Source of the DNA: Jimgerdemannia flammicorona
Taxonomy: Eukaryota > Mucoromycota > Endogonomycetes > Endogonales > Endogonaceae
Direction: 5' to 3'
Length of the DNA: 14,705 bases
NCBI GenBank assembly: GCA_003990745.1
Contig: RBNI01004066.1
Coordinates: 1-14,705 of the forward strand
In this document: positions 1 through 8,357 of the stretch, piece after piece
How the letters are laid out: each line of letters starts with the position of its first letter
How positions within the stretch are numbered: position 1 is the stretch's first letter
Program-made: the position numbers and the translations under genes
Notes under the pieces: generated by a model
The model's input: only the letters and a program-made list of their open reading frames with translations
Told to the model about the DNA's origin: nothing
Database searches by the model: none

Positions 1-1136
1 AAAAAAAAAAGTACTCATAGACTTATCTCACTTCTTCTTTGAGATATCCACTAATTTCTTTACTTTAATGCTAACTATCTATCTCTCTTTTGTAATATCT
101 GGCACTCCAAACCAAACTCTGCAAGTACTTCTCATCTTGACATCTTCACCAGCCTTCTGCTCTGAGGCTATAGCTCTCCCTTTACTCACTATCTCCTCCT
201 TCTATATTTCTAGTATACTATTATTATAGAGCTGCTAATTCTTCATTTCTCTACTCACTTCCATACTCTCCACCTGCCTCTCTATACTGCCAGTAGCCCA
301 GATACTCTCTAGTATACTCTCTGAACTCTTCTCTAATCTAACCACTGATACTGCTTTCAATCCTACCAATAGGTCTCTCTATCTCTTTCTCTCTTGAGCC
401 TTTTCTCACAGTATCTTATCTATCTGAATATACTTCTCATTCACTATTTCTAAGTAGATAGATATAATATACTCTCTCTATACTATATATATGTAGCTTA
501 ATATTTTATTATCTCACTTAAGTCCTTCAGTACTTCCAGTAGATCCTTCTTCTCTACCTCACTTCTTTTTACTCTTATTATCTTATAGATGAAAGCTTTT
601 CACATCATTACTAATGATCAGTTCTGGGTCTTCCCTATAGCCTCTTTCTCTATAAGTCAAAGCTAGATATCTATATCTTTAGTTCTGAAAGTTGTCCTCT
701 TTTAGACTTAGAATACAACATCTGCTATATCACTATACTCTATTATTATCTCTACCTTATCTCAGCAGTTATTACTGTAGATACCCCCTTTATTAAGAGC
801 TATATCACTCTGGGGTCTTACTGTAAGTATCTTATCATTGATACTACTAACTTATCAAATATCAACCCAGTCTTCAAAGTCTCCTCCAATGGCCCTACTT
901 TCTCAAAGCTCATCTCAACTCTCTCTAGTCTATATAAGAACTTTACTAAAGTAGTCTCAGATAACTACTTTAAGATTAGCTCTAGAACTATCTTTACTAT
1001 TATTACTAATTTCCTGAAGTATAATGTGATAGTAAATTCTGAAATTGACTTCTTGAGTAATAGTACTACTATCAGGTCTATTATACTATCTATCAGGTCC
1101 TCTCTCTTTTCTTAGCCTATCTGCCTAGCCCTATTA

Positions 1137-1520
1137 TCAGCTATTATATTTGTATTTTTTTTCTAGATTCTCAGTTATACTACTATCAATAGTTACTCTC
1201 TCTCTTCCAGCTACAGCTCCTCTAGCTTCTATACTTACTTCTTCAGACATAGGACCTCCTACTCTTTCCTGACTCAGCTTATCTTTACCACTAGCCCCAC
1301 TAGCCCTAGTGCTTACTAACCAGCCTCCCCCCTTCATCTTATTAGTAAAGTTCATGAGCCTCTGCTTGTCCCCTCCTCTACCAGATACCAACCATCCTCC
1401 AGACTCTCTCTAACTCTTCACTCTATTAAAAGAGCCTATCTCTAGACTATATCTCCTTCTGATATACTGCTATCTGAAAGCCCCAGATCTGCCTAACCCA
1501 GTACTCCTATTAGAACTCAT
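1137..1520 (-). pseudogene. Broken ORF of an unidentified element
   Basis: A frame read leftward starts at an ATG at 1518-1520 (MSSNRSTGLGRSGAFR), meets a stop, continues, meets a second stop, and then stays open until a TGA at 1137-1139. The peptide is rich in Gly, Arg, Lys and Glu. It contains the hexapeptide GGWLVS twice, encoded at 1383-1400 and 1311-1328, which suggests an internal duplication. Leftward from 1137 all frames contain many stops down to base 1, so the protein may once have been longer. The lack of CpG and the TAG/TGA stops match the neighbouring dead transposase. It may be the N-terminal ORF of a retroelement or another transposon gene, but I recognise no domain. Confidence 0.35.
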
Positions 1521-1641
1521 ACTAGTTATTATATTATTATTATTTTTTTTTCAAAAACTATATTGAAAGTATTGTTTAAAGTTTGTATAATACAAATTAT
1601 AGTAAAGAAAGAATCTGATAAAAGTACTTATTTTTACTATT

Positions 1642-2803
1642 TTACTCCTCTTTTCTCTTCTATTACTAAAGGTGTTTGATGAGATCATTTTGAAGCTAAT
1701 GATATATTGTAGAGGTTTAAATACTCTGATATTAATAGACAAACTCATCAAATGTACAGTTTACTTTATAAGAAAGAGGAGAAACTAAAAAAAATGAGGA
1801 TAGGTCATAATTGAAATCTAGTTTATAAATTTCATATTTATCTTTAATAATTATATTGTATAAGATGATATATGCAGTCATAATATCACTTAGATTCTCC
1901 TTTCACCAGAAATAAGTAAGACCAGAGACTATGGTGAATCTGACTTATAGAATACTGAACACTCTTTCTATATCCTTCCTGACTGCTTCTTACATTATAG
2001 TAAAGTATTTCTTCTTCACTCTTTGAAACTGTAAAATAGTCTGAACCAATATTGTCTAAGAGAGATAAATACTATTTATGAGGAAATATCTCATTTGATA
2101 CTCATGACTATTGACTCTGAATATTGTAGCAGATGTCTAACTATTCTGCAGCTCTGCAAAAAGCAGAGATCTGTTCAGAATATTAATATCATTGTGGAAT
2201 CCTGATATTCCAAAAAAAAAAAAAAAAAAAGTATATTATATCTACAGATCATATGAGGCAATAGCCTTAAGAATAATGGTTGGGCTTATTTCTTTATCAG
2301 TATACTGATCCTGTCAGACTATTGGATCATTTTTCTAATTCCAGTATATGCAGTTGAGACTGCTCAATATACCAAGAAAGTCTCACTGTTCACTGACTAC
2401 CAGAAGTTATTCTACATCATTCTAATTGGGGCTGCATAGGTACTCATTACCAATTACATAAATAATAGCTTAGCAGAAGCATTTCAGATTCTTGATGGCT
2501 ATAGTCTTAGCAATCTGCACATATTTATCAATGGCATTAGCTGGCATTCCATATGTCAGCTGACAGATAGCTGTGGTATATTTCTGGATGAATAAAAGCC
2601 CAAGGTTTTCTAGAGTATCAGGTTTCTGCTGAAAGTAGGCATCATAAGCCTCTACAGCTTCCACAATATGGAGGAAGAGTAAATAGTGCATTTTGAAGTG
2701 TCAGTGGAAGACCTTTTCATCATAGACCAGCTCTGGAGCAAAGTAGTCCTTGATGATATGCTCGTGACCTTGCTTGTGGCAAATGCATAGGTAGACCTAT
2801 GTG
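1642..2803 (-). pseudogene. Dead PIF/Harbinger-type DDE transposase
   Basis: The frame through CAC (2764-2766), GGA (2209-2211), ATG (1879-1881) and CTC (1681-1683) is one and the same, and it ends at a TAA at 1642-1644. About 385 codons show the Harbinger transposase pattern in order: KDYFAPELVYDEKVF, FLHIVEAVEAYDAYF, QKYTTAICQLTYGMPA, NEYLCSPN, ILSSLNC, NDINIL, VNSHEY, EAVRKDIERVF, DIMTAYIILYN and LQNDLIKHL. About 20 in-frame stops interrupt it without any frameshift. Most lie where the family has Arg, Trp or Gln, as expected from C-to-T and G-to-A change. The usual first catalytic Asp of the SLDC motif is Asn here (codon 2353-2355), while the Asp of NDIN and the Glu of ERVF remain. An active intact relative was presumably present in the genome; this copy cannot make transposase. 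Confidence 0.88.
2212..2230. repeat. A19/T19 homopolymer inside the transposase remnant
   Basis: Nineteen A on the plus strand read as T on the coding strand and encode a run of six Phe, where related transposases usually have two (the HAFFG segment). The extra length is a multiple of three, so the frame is kept. It looks like slippage growth of a short T run after the gene died. Confidence 0.7.
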
Positions 2804-2946
2804 GAAGTTGGTGGGGTGGTGTGTTCAGTTTGACCCTCTATTTAGCCCTGACCGCGGTGCGCATGCCAGTCTCGCTAGGACTAAATAAAATAAAGGTGTC
2901 AGGATAAGCCTTATCTTTGGGTGTAATTTACCCCTAAATTTAACCC

Positions 2947-2966
2947 TCCCGGTGGAGATGCTCTTA
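2947..2966. repeat. Probable right terminus of the Harbinger element
   Basis: The plus strand reads tcccggtggagatgctc up to 2963 and is followed by TTA at 2964-2966. On the complementary strand this is GAGCATCTCCACCGGGA, the style of terminal sequence seen in PIF/Harbinger elements, with TTA/TAA as the usual 3-bp target. It lies about 160 bp upstream of the transposase N-terminus, at the expected place. I could not find the matching left terminus between 1500 and 1650. Confidence 0.5.
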
Positions 2967-3033
2967 GGTTCTTCATTCTAATCGGCACGTGTCGGGCTCA
3001 CTATCCGAAAGGCGGTTATATGTATATACCCAT

Positions 3034-3079
3034 TGCTTTTTGATGTGTTGAGATTCTGCTTTTTGAAGTGTTGAGATTC
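3034..3079. repeat. 23-bp tandem duplication
   Basis: Two adjacent 23-bp copies, 3034-3056 and 3057-3079, begin tgcttttt and end gttgagattc. They differ at one base (t at 3044, a at 3067). Confidence 0.9.
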
Positions 3080-4265
3080 AGGTACCCTCCTCCCCTATAC
3101 ACCTTGCACACCTCATCCCGGTCACTCTCTAATTACCCTGTTGATTAGTAATATGCCGTGTCATCATCGGCTGTGAAATCCTATTATTATGGGACATGAG
3201 AGATGGCGCAATGCCAAACAAACCAAAGGAGCGAAAAGATTGCCCACGGCTATAGAACCGCACCACAACGTTGGTGCGCCGATACCGTACAATGATTTGT
3301 GGGTCCCTCTTGGCTATTGATGGCCAATGTGCACGTCCCGCCGAGCATTGCTCTTTTTCTTGTCTTGCGGTTCCTCCCCACCATTTTGTAAGGCTGCTCG
3401 TCTTTGTCTTGCCGACCATTGTTCCGTTTCTTGCCTCGTCCCCTTCCGTCCCAAGATCTGCAAAAATCCTCCCCATCGAGCATGCCTCAACCCCCTCGCC
3501 TCCAATAGAGCGACCGGTGCCACAACAATCTGAACACACATTCATCTGCGTCTACGGCAAGGACGTCCGATAACCAAACAGGACGGCCCATCTCTGCTCT
3601 CTAAATCGTGCCGTCCATTGTTGAAGCGCGTTAAAAGACGCGTACTACTCAATTAGGCAATCCACATGTCCATATCATTCAATCACAGAATTCACTGACC
3701 GCCCATCTTGTCCCCTTCCCCTTACGCTCAATCGGCATCGTCATCACACGGTTTTCACCTCCCTATTCTGTACACCTCTTGTATGTCGGGTTCTTCGATG
3801 CAACGCATTCGAGACAGAAACATTCCCCATGCGCCCATTCGCCCAAACACATATATACTCGTCCAATTTATTATCACGTGCGGTTCGGCATATACGGGTG
3901 GCAGTTAATAGAGGGCACGGGCTATCGAAGGAGTAAGACGGAGATTTAACGAGTCAAGATGGAGATATGAATAGCTTCCGGGCTTTGTAGCATGGACCTG
4001 TCCCTAGGCACCTGTTGGTTATATGATTTCAGGTAATCGTGTCTGGGTCCGATTCAAGCCATCCGTTTGTGCGAAATGGGATTTTTGGGACAAAGGATCT
4101 ACCTTTCGGTGTGTCACGGAGGCTGGCATTCTCGTGTTGGTTGTCTTGTTTTAATGCAAACCCTGTTATAAAATTTCAACAAAATGGACTTGATCTAATG
4201 ATATGGAAATATGTGGGACGAAGCGGGGTTACCAAAAATAACATCAACTAATGTACAGGAGACGG

Positions 4266-4295
4266 ATTAAATATCTGAATATTAAATATCTGAAT
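4266..4295. repeat. 15-bp perfect tandem duplication
   Basis: The sequence attaaatatctgaat occurs twice in direct succession, at 4266-4280 and 4281-4295. It lies about 270 bp past the stop codon of the leftward peptidase gene, so it may sit in or just beyond its 3' untranslated region. Confidence 0.9.
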
Positions 4296-4564
4296 TACAT
4301 GTGTAAAACTATGCAGAGCTCGGAAAAGTGTACAAAAATGCGGGATTGCAAAATGATGAATAGCGCAAACCTTTGGGCGAAACCCAGTTAATGATGGCAA
4401 AGAAAAAATAAAATAAAAATATAATGAACATGATGCATAAACGAAACCGTGTCCAGAGACATAAGAGAAGTGTAATACGTTCAACGCTATACCACCAGGG
4501 TTGTTCAATCCTGTCTATTTTTATAAAAACCAATATCCCTCCAAATGAACCCGTCGATCCGCCT

Positions 4565-7053
4565 TCACGCTAACTGCAACGTCCAGCCGCCTACCAACGT
4601 CATCCAATAAGCTAATGCCCACCCTCTGGTCCAACTTCCCCTCGTCGCCTCGGACTTTGTCTGCGGCAAGCACACCGAGCTTCTCTTTGGCTCCCACATC
4701 TTATCCGAACTCGGTTGCGCGGGGTATTGCCTCGGCATTAGTACCGTCGAGTACCCCATGCTCTCGAGGACGTGCAGAATCCCCGGCCCGATGGGCGAAT
4801 CGTACTGCTTCGTCTCGAGGGTGCCGTTGACCATGACCGTGTAGGAGATCGTCTGGCTGTTCTGCTGGGTCTGCCGGGAGATGTCGTCCAGGGTCAAGCC
4901 GAGGGGCGGCGTGTACCGCAGGAGGAACTCGGTGGTGGTGACATACTGGCTGTCAACGTGGGAGATGGAGACACCAGGGCGGAAGTTGGTCACGCTCTGT
5001 TCGGAGGTGGAGAGAGTGGTGTTGCTCGTGGTGTACATAGTGAGGTTCGAGTAGCTCACATACGGGGACGGCTGGTCGGTCGGGAACTGGAAGAACAGGG
5101 TTTGGTTGGCGTTGACGATGCGCCAGAGTTGGCGCGCGGCGTCGGCGGCGGAGGGGGTGTTTAGGAGCTTTTTGACAAAGTCGAGGACGAAGGATCCTTG
5201 ATTGGGAGAACAGAGCGACTGGATCTGTTCGCCGAGTGTCCCCAGGGATTGTGGCGGGGAACTGGGGTTGGAAGGGTCAATGCCAATAAGGAATTTGTCA
5301 AAAATCATGGATGGGAGGAAGCCGGACATGTAAGTAATGCCGTTGACGTCGGTGGTGACCATTGGGGAGGGCGTGAGCAGCTGGAGTTGTTGTGTCGAGA
5401 GAACGGAACCGAGAAAGTCGTTGTAAGGGGACCCGGAGGAGAGGAAATAGGCACCCCAAGAGCTATTCAAAAAAAAAAAAAAAACGTTAATTACAGTATT
5501 TTAATAATAATAATTCAAGGCACGCCATTTTGTCTCATTTGATCTCATAATACCTGATGAAACCAAAGCCATGAATGAGTTCGTGCAGAATTAGATACTT
5601 CATGTCGACCTGATCCGACCGAATTTGTGGGTCGCTCTAAAGAAAAGTTGCAGCATCAAATTGAGCAACCGAGACGTTGGCAAATGCCCATTTTTACCGC
5701 TGTACCGACAACGCTTCCCGCTCCCAGCATTCACAGAACATTCACATACAATATATTCTCCAATACAACAAAATGACGTTCCTTTTCCTGATTTTCCCCC
5801 ATTCCCGTCCCACCACCTCTCCCTTGAAATAATAATAGTGACAAATAAATAAATAAACAAATACCGAAAACCAGAATAGCCCGCCCGATGGGATAAGGTT
5901 CACGCTCGTGGTGTTCGTCGTGTTCGTGACGTCGCTCGTTACGATCGGCGCGTTCTTGATACCGGCCATGTACGCGTCATGGTTGAACTCGGCGATAATG
6001 TCGCATTCGTTCCAGTTCATCGATATGTTAAACGGTACCAACTGCTTGGCAAGCGACTGCGGGTAAAGGTAGTTGGGGTCGACGTTGGCAAGATTCGGGA
6101 GGGTCCACTGCGAGAGGAGGGGGCGAAATATGACGGTTAAACGTGGAGATAACAAAGGTTAGGGAGGTAATGAATGTAGGGGAACGTACTTGCGAGCCCG
6201 GAGCGGCCCATCCGAGAGTGTTGTTTGAACAGCCGTTGGTGCAGAAGCTACAATATGTTGCGCAAACTCTGCAGATGATTTTTTTTTTTTTTTTTTGTGA
6301 GGGAAAGAGATGTTACATAGATAAAGAAGAGTCAGTACATTATTATTATTATTTTGCTTTCCAAAGTTATTTTTGAATGCGTTTAGAAAATGTCAAGTTC
6401 ACCGACTCCAATTCTCCATACGTGTCCTCAATACACATGCATCCACCAAAACTTCCCAACCTACACGCATACACTCACTTTATTGGGGTCATCAGATTCA
6501 CCACTGAGTTTAAGTACATGGCCGCACTCGCAATGGCATCTGCCACCTTCTGAATGCAAAAATCTGTATTTTCGATTCCATAATCACACATTAGCGATAT
6601 TGTGATGTTGATGTACACCTTGGAGTCCGTAGTATTTTGGCGGGCGCGGGGCTGATAGAACGAGCTCCCCGCTGTAGCCGTGGGCCTGCCTTTTGTCGAC
6701 GATGTTTGATCTGCCACCAGGTTGTACGATCCCAAACCATGGTGGTCATAGTCATAGTCATTGCCGTTGTGAGGTTTGCCCCTAGTGCCTCCCTCGCCTA
6801 TACGAGAAATGGTGTAGCGTGTGTCGTGCAACTGGATCTCGTAGTTAGGCGTGAAAGCTTGGGAGCGCTTAGTGTTGGTAGTGGATTCCGGCGTGTAGGG
6901 ACGGTAGGTCTGTCCATGGTGGCGGTCGGAAACGAGATCCCAACGCTGCGGTTGGTTGCCGTCGTACTGTGATGTTACCGGGGAGATGATAAGGGTGAGG
7001 TAAAGTAGGAACTGGAAGAGGAGGATGGGGGGGAGTTCGGTGAGGCTTCGCAT
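4565..7053 (-). CDS. Secreted M8-like zinc metallopeptidase, five exons
   Basis: Exons are 7053-6479, 6268-6190, 6107-5865, 5636-5554 and 5462-4565. All four introns are GT..AG (210, 82, 228 and 91 nt), phases match, and 625 residues result. Residues 1-29 form a signal peptide (MRSLTELPPI, hydrophobic to PVTSQ). Residues 30-140 are a polar, low-complexity linker. The catalytic part begins near 145 (KVYINITISL), followed by a Cys cluster at 194, 198, 201 and 205. Residues 317-325 read HELIHGFGF, an HExxH zinc site with Glu318 as general base, created only by splicing exon 4. The Met-zincin third position (327) is Ser. His495 in SHVDSQY is a candidate distant third ligand, as in leishmanolysin. 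Many N-x-S/T sites suit a secreted glycoprotein. After MGYST (565) the tail is unusual; see findings. A role in extracellular protein digestion is inferred. Confidence 0.82.
5554..5636 (-). other. 83-nt exon 4 carrying the zinc-binding motif
   Basis: The acceptor is ..ctttag before 5636 and the donor is gtatta from 5553. The exon encodes SDPQIRSDQVDMKYLILHEL followed by IHGFGFI, with the next Ser codon split across the junction to exon 5. Joined to exon 3 (..FWFS) and exon 5 (SWGAYF..) it gives a continuous motif. No ATG-initiated frame of useful length includes it, so single-ORF gene calling would miss the active site. Confidence 0.85.
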
Positions 7054-7744
7054 TGTTCTAAGCTAGGGCGGACGGACGGCGGCACCATTGACCGCTAGAG
7101 GATTTACGGATAGCGTGGTTATGTTGATGTTTTAGAGCGGAGAGAGTAATACAGATCAGCAGTGTCTATAACAACTGGTGGTACAGATCATCGTTGCTCG
7201 GTGATGGCTGTTGGTGCATTCCCCATCGATTGACCCGTGCCCCCCCGATTGAGCCGCCCCTCCGTGGAAATCTCAAGAAATGGAAATTGTCGTGTTACCC
7301 ATGCTGCCAATCCGCAATAATGTTGTAGTCCCTCACGCACGGGGCTCGGAGGACATCGCGGAACCATCGATCCGCTACCACAGCCTGAATGCCAATTGCT
7401 GATCAAGCTACAAACTCCAGCCTTGCGTAAGCCCTCAGTTAAATATGGTCTCGACCCTTTAAATATTGGATAAAGCAGGAGGAGAAACCCATTTTTGGGA
7501 CATACTTTTCGGGCCCGGTCCGAACGGTACTGATTGTTCTGGTGACATTGAGCGATTGCCATTATTGTAGCTACATATCATGAGCCAACTCGACAGGATG
7601 ATGCCAAGCGACTCTCTGCGGCTTTTACCAATCAAACTACCGCTGCAGTGGTTGATTGGTTCAAGGGGTGAGAAAAAAACCCCCCTTTCTCTAAGATTTC
7701 GTCCACTCGCTTATTCTCTCCATAACTGACGACTGTGTTGTAAT

Positions 7745-8220
7745 CGTTTTGATATAATAAGTTGTCTAAAAACTACCAAAATAAAAATGATTTTAATGAT
7801 AAAACTAATTGTTGGTGAGAAGTTTTGCTTGACTATTAGCTGTAGCTTCTTTTCTTGCCCCTGTCCTTCTTTAAGTCTTAAATTATTATTTTTTGGAATT
7901 TTATTTATAATAATTATATAGAATAATGTTATATCTTTACTGGTTTATCTTTATTATTATTATAAAATACGAGTTATAATAGTTTATGATAAACTAATAT
8001 TATATTTTTTATCATTTAATATATTATTATAAAACTTTATATATATTAAAATAATAAATTACTTTATTTTTAATATTAGGTAATACTCTGTTTTATAGTT
8101 ACATATACATAGAAGATGCAAATATAAATTATATAAATAGATTATATAAATATTTAAAATATCATTATTTTAAAATAAATAATATTCAAATATCTATTAT
8201 TCAAATATTGGAATAATATG
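7745..8220. repeat. AT-rich block with short repeats, possible degraded insertion
   Basis: This stretch is strongly AT-rich between two regions of ordinary composition and contains a single CpG (7969-7970). It includes the perfect odd palindrome agtttatgataaact (7981-7995), the 13-mer tattattataaaa twice (7955-7967 and 8022-8034), and attcaaatat twice near 8185-8211. No coding frame and no terminal inverted repeats were found. It could be a decayed MITE or LTR piece, or simply a low-complexity spacer. Confidence 0.45.
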
Positions 8221-8246
8221 CTCCCAAATGGTTATATACAATCCAC

Positions 8247-8264
8247 TGTCTCGGATGTCTCGGA
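8247..8264. repeat. Tandem 9-mer upstream of the Lines-like gene
   Basis: The 9-mer tgtctcgga occurs twice head to tail, about 95 bp before the start codon at 8358. Its position would fit a promoter element, but no factor is known to me for it. Confidence 0.4.
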
Positions 8265-8357
8265 GTAACGATATCACATCACGGTATCACGGACAATGAT
8301 CAAAATGGTACCAATGGTCTCAAGGTACTTTTTAATAAACTTCGCCACACAAAATTG

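Larger units (their letters stand above)
1..2762. other. CpG-free, transition-mutated repeat tract
   Basis: Reading every line, I find no CG dinucleotide from base 1 until the one at 2763-2764, whereas CpG is common from about 2850 onward. CpA and TpG are still present and TpA is very frequent. This is the pattern left by C-to-T change at CpG on both strands. The tract covers an unidentified broken ORF and nearly all of a dead Harbinger transposase, so it is best read as silenced transposon DNA hit by RIP-like mutation or by long-term deamination of methylated CpG. Which mechanism acted cannot be told from one copy. Confidence 0.85.
2967..4564. other. Intergenic region, no supportable gene
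   Basis: This is about 1.6 kb of ordinary composition with frequent CpG. Short ORFs overlap on both strands around 3129-3573, but none shows a domain, a plausible splice pattern or a preferred frame. It contains two perfect or near-perfect small tandem duplications, listed separately, and would include the 3' untranslated region of the leftward peptidase gene that ends at 4565. Confidence 0.6.
7054..8357. other. Spacer between divergent genes
   Basis: The leftward peptidase gene begins at 7053 and the rightward Lines-like gene at 8358, so this 1.3 kb must hold both promoters. 7054-7740 has ordinary composition with CpG. A 124-codon leftward ORF at 7188-7562 has no recognisable domain. 7740-8220 is very AT-rich and is described separately. 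No gene is supported. Confidence 0.6.

Noticed and set aside
1675..1752. Inverted repeat tttgatgag / ctcatcaaa, with a second matching pair at 1645-1653 and 1773-1781, that looked like element termini or a foldback.
   Set aside because: Both arms lie in the reading frame of the transposase remnant (FDEF and DLIKHL) and the stretch between the cores does not pair, so coincidence in AT-rich coding DNA is likelier.
3129..3573. Several overlapping ORFs of 68-138 codons on both strands.
   Set aside because: No domain, no preferred frame and no splice partners. Open frames on both strands of the same DNA suggest chance.
3627..3642. Hairpin CGCGT-taaaag-ACGCG, which also contains the ACGCGT (MCB-type) hexamer.
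   Set aside because: The stem is short, there is a single motif and no gene start lies nearby, so there is nothing to support a function.
4772..5164. Rightward 130-codon ORF opposite the peptidase gene.
   Set aside because: It is the antisense shadow of exon 5, whose frame is supported by splicing and motifs.
7188..7562. Leftward 124-codon ORF upstream of the peptidase gene.
   Set aside because: No recognisable domain and no signal peptide. It lies in the presumed promoter region and is likely chance.
7645..7680. ggttcaagggg resembling a tRNA B box.
   Set aside because: No matching acceptor stem, anticodon arm or A box at the right spacing.
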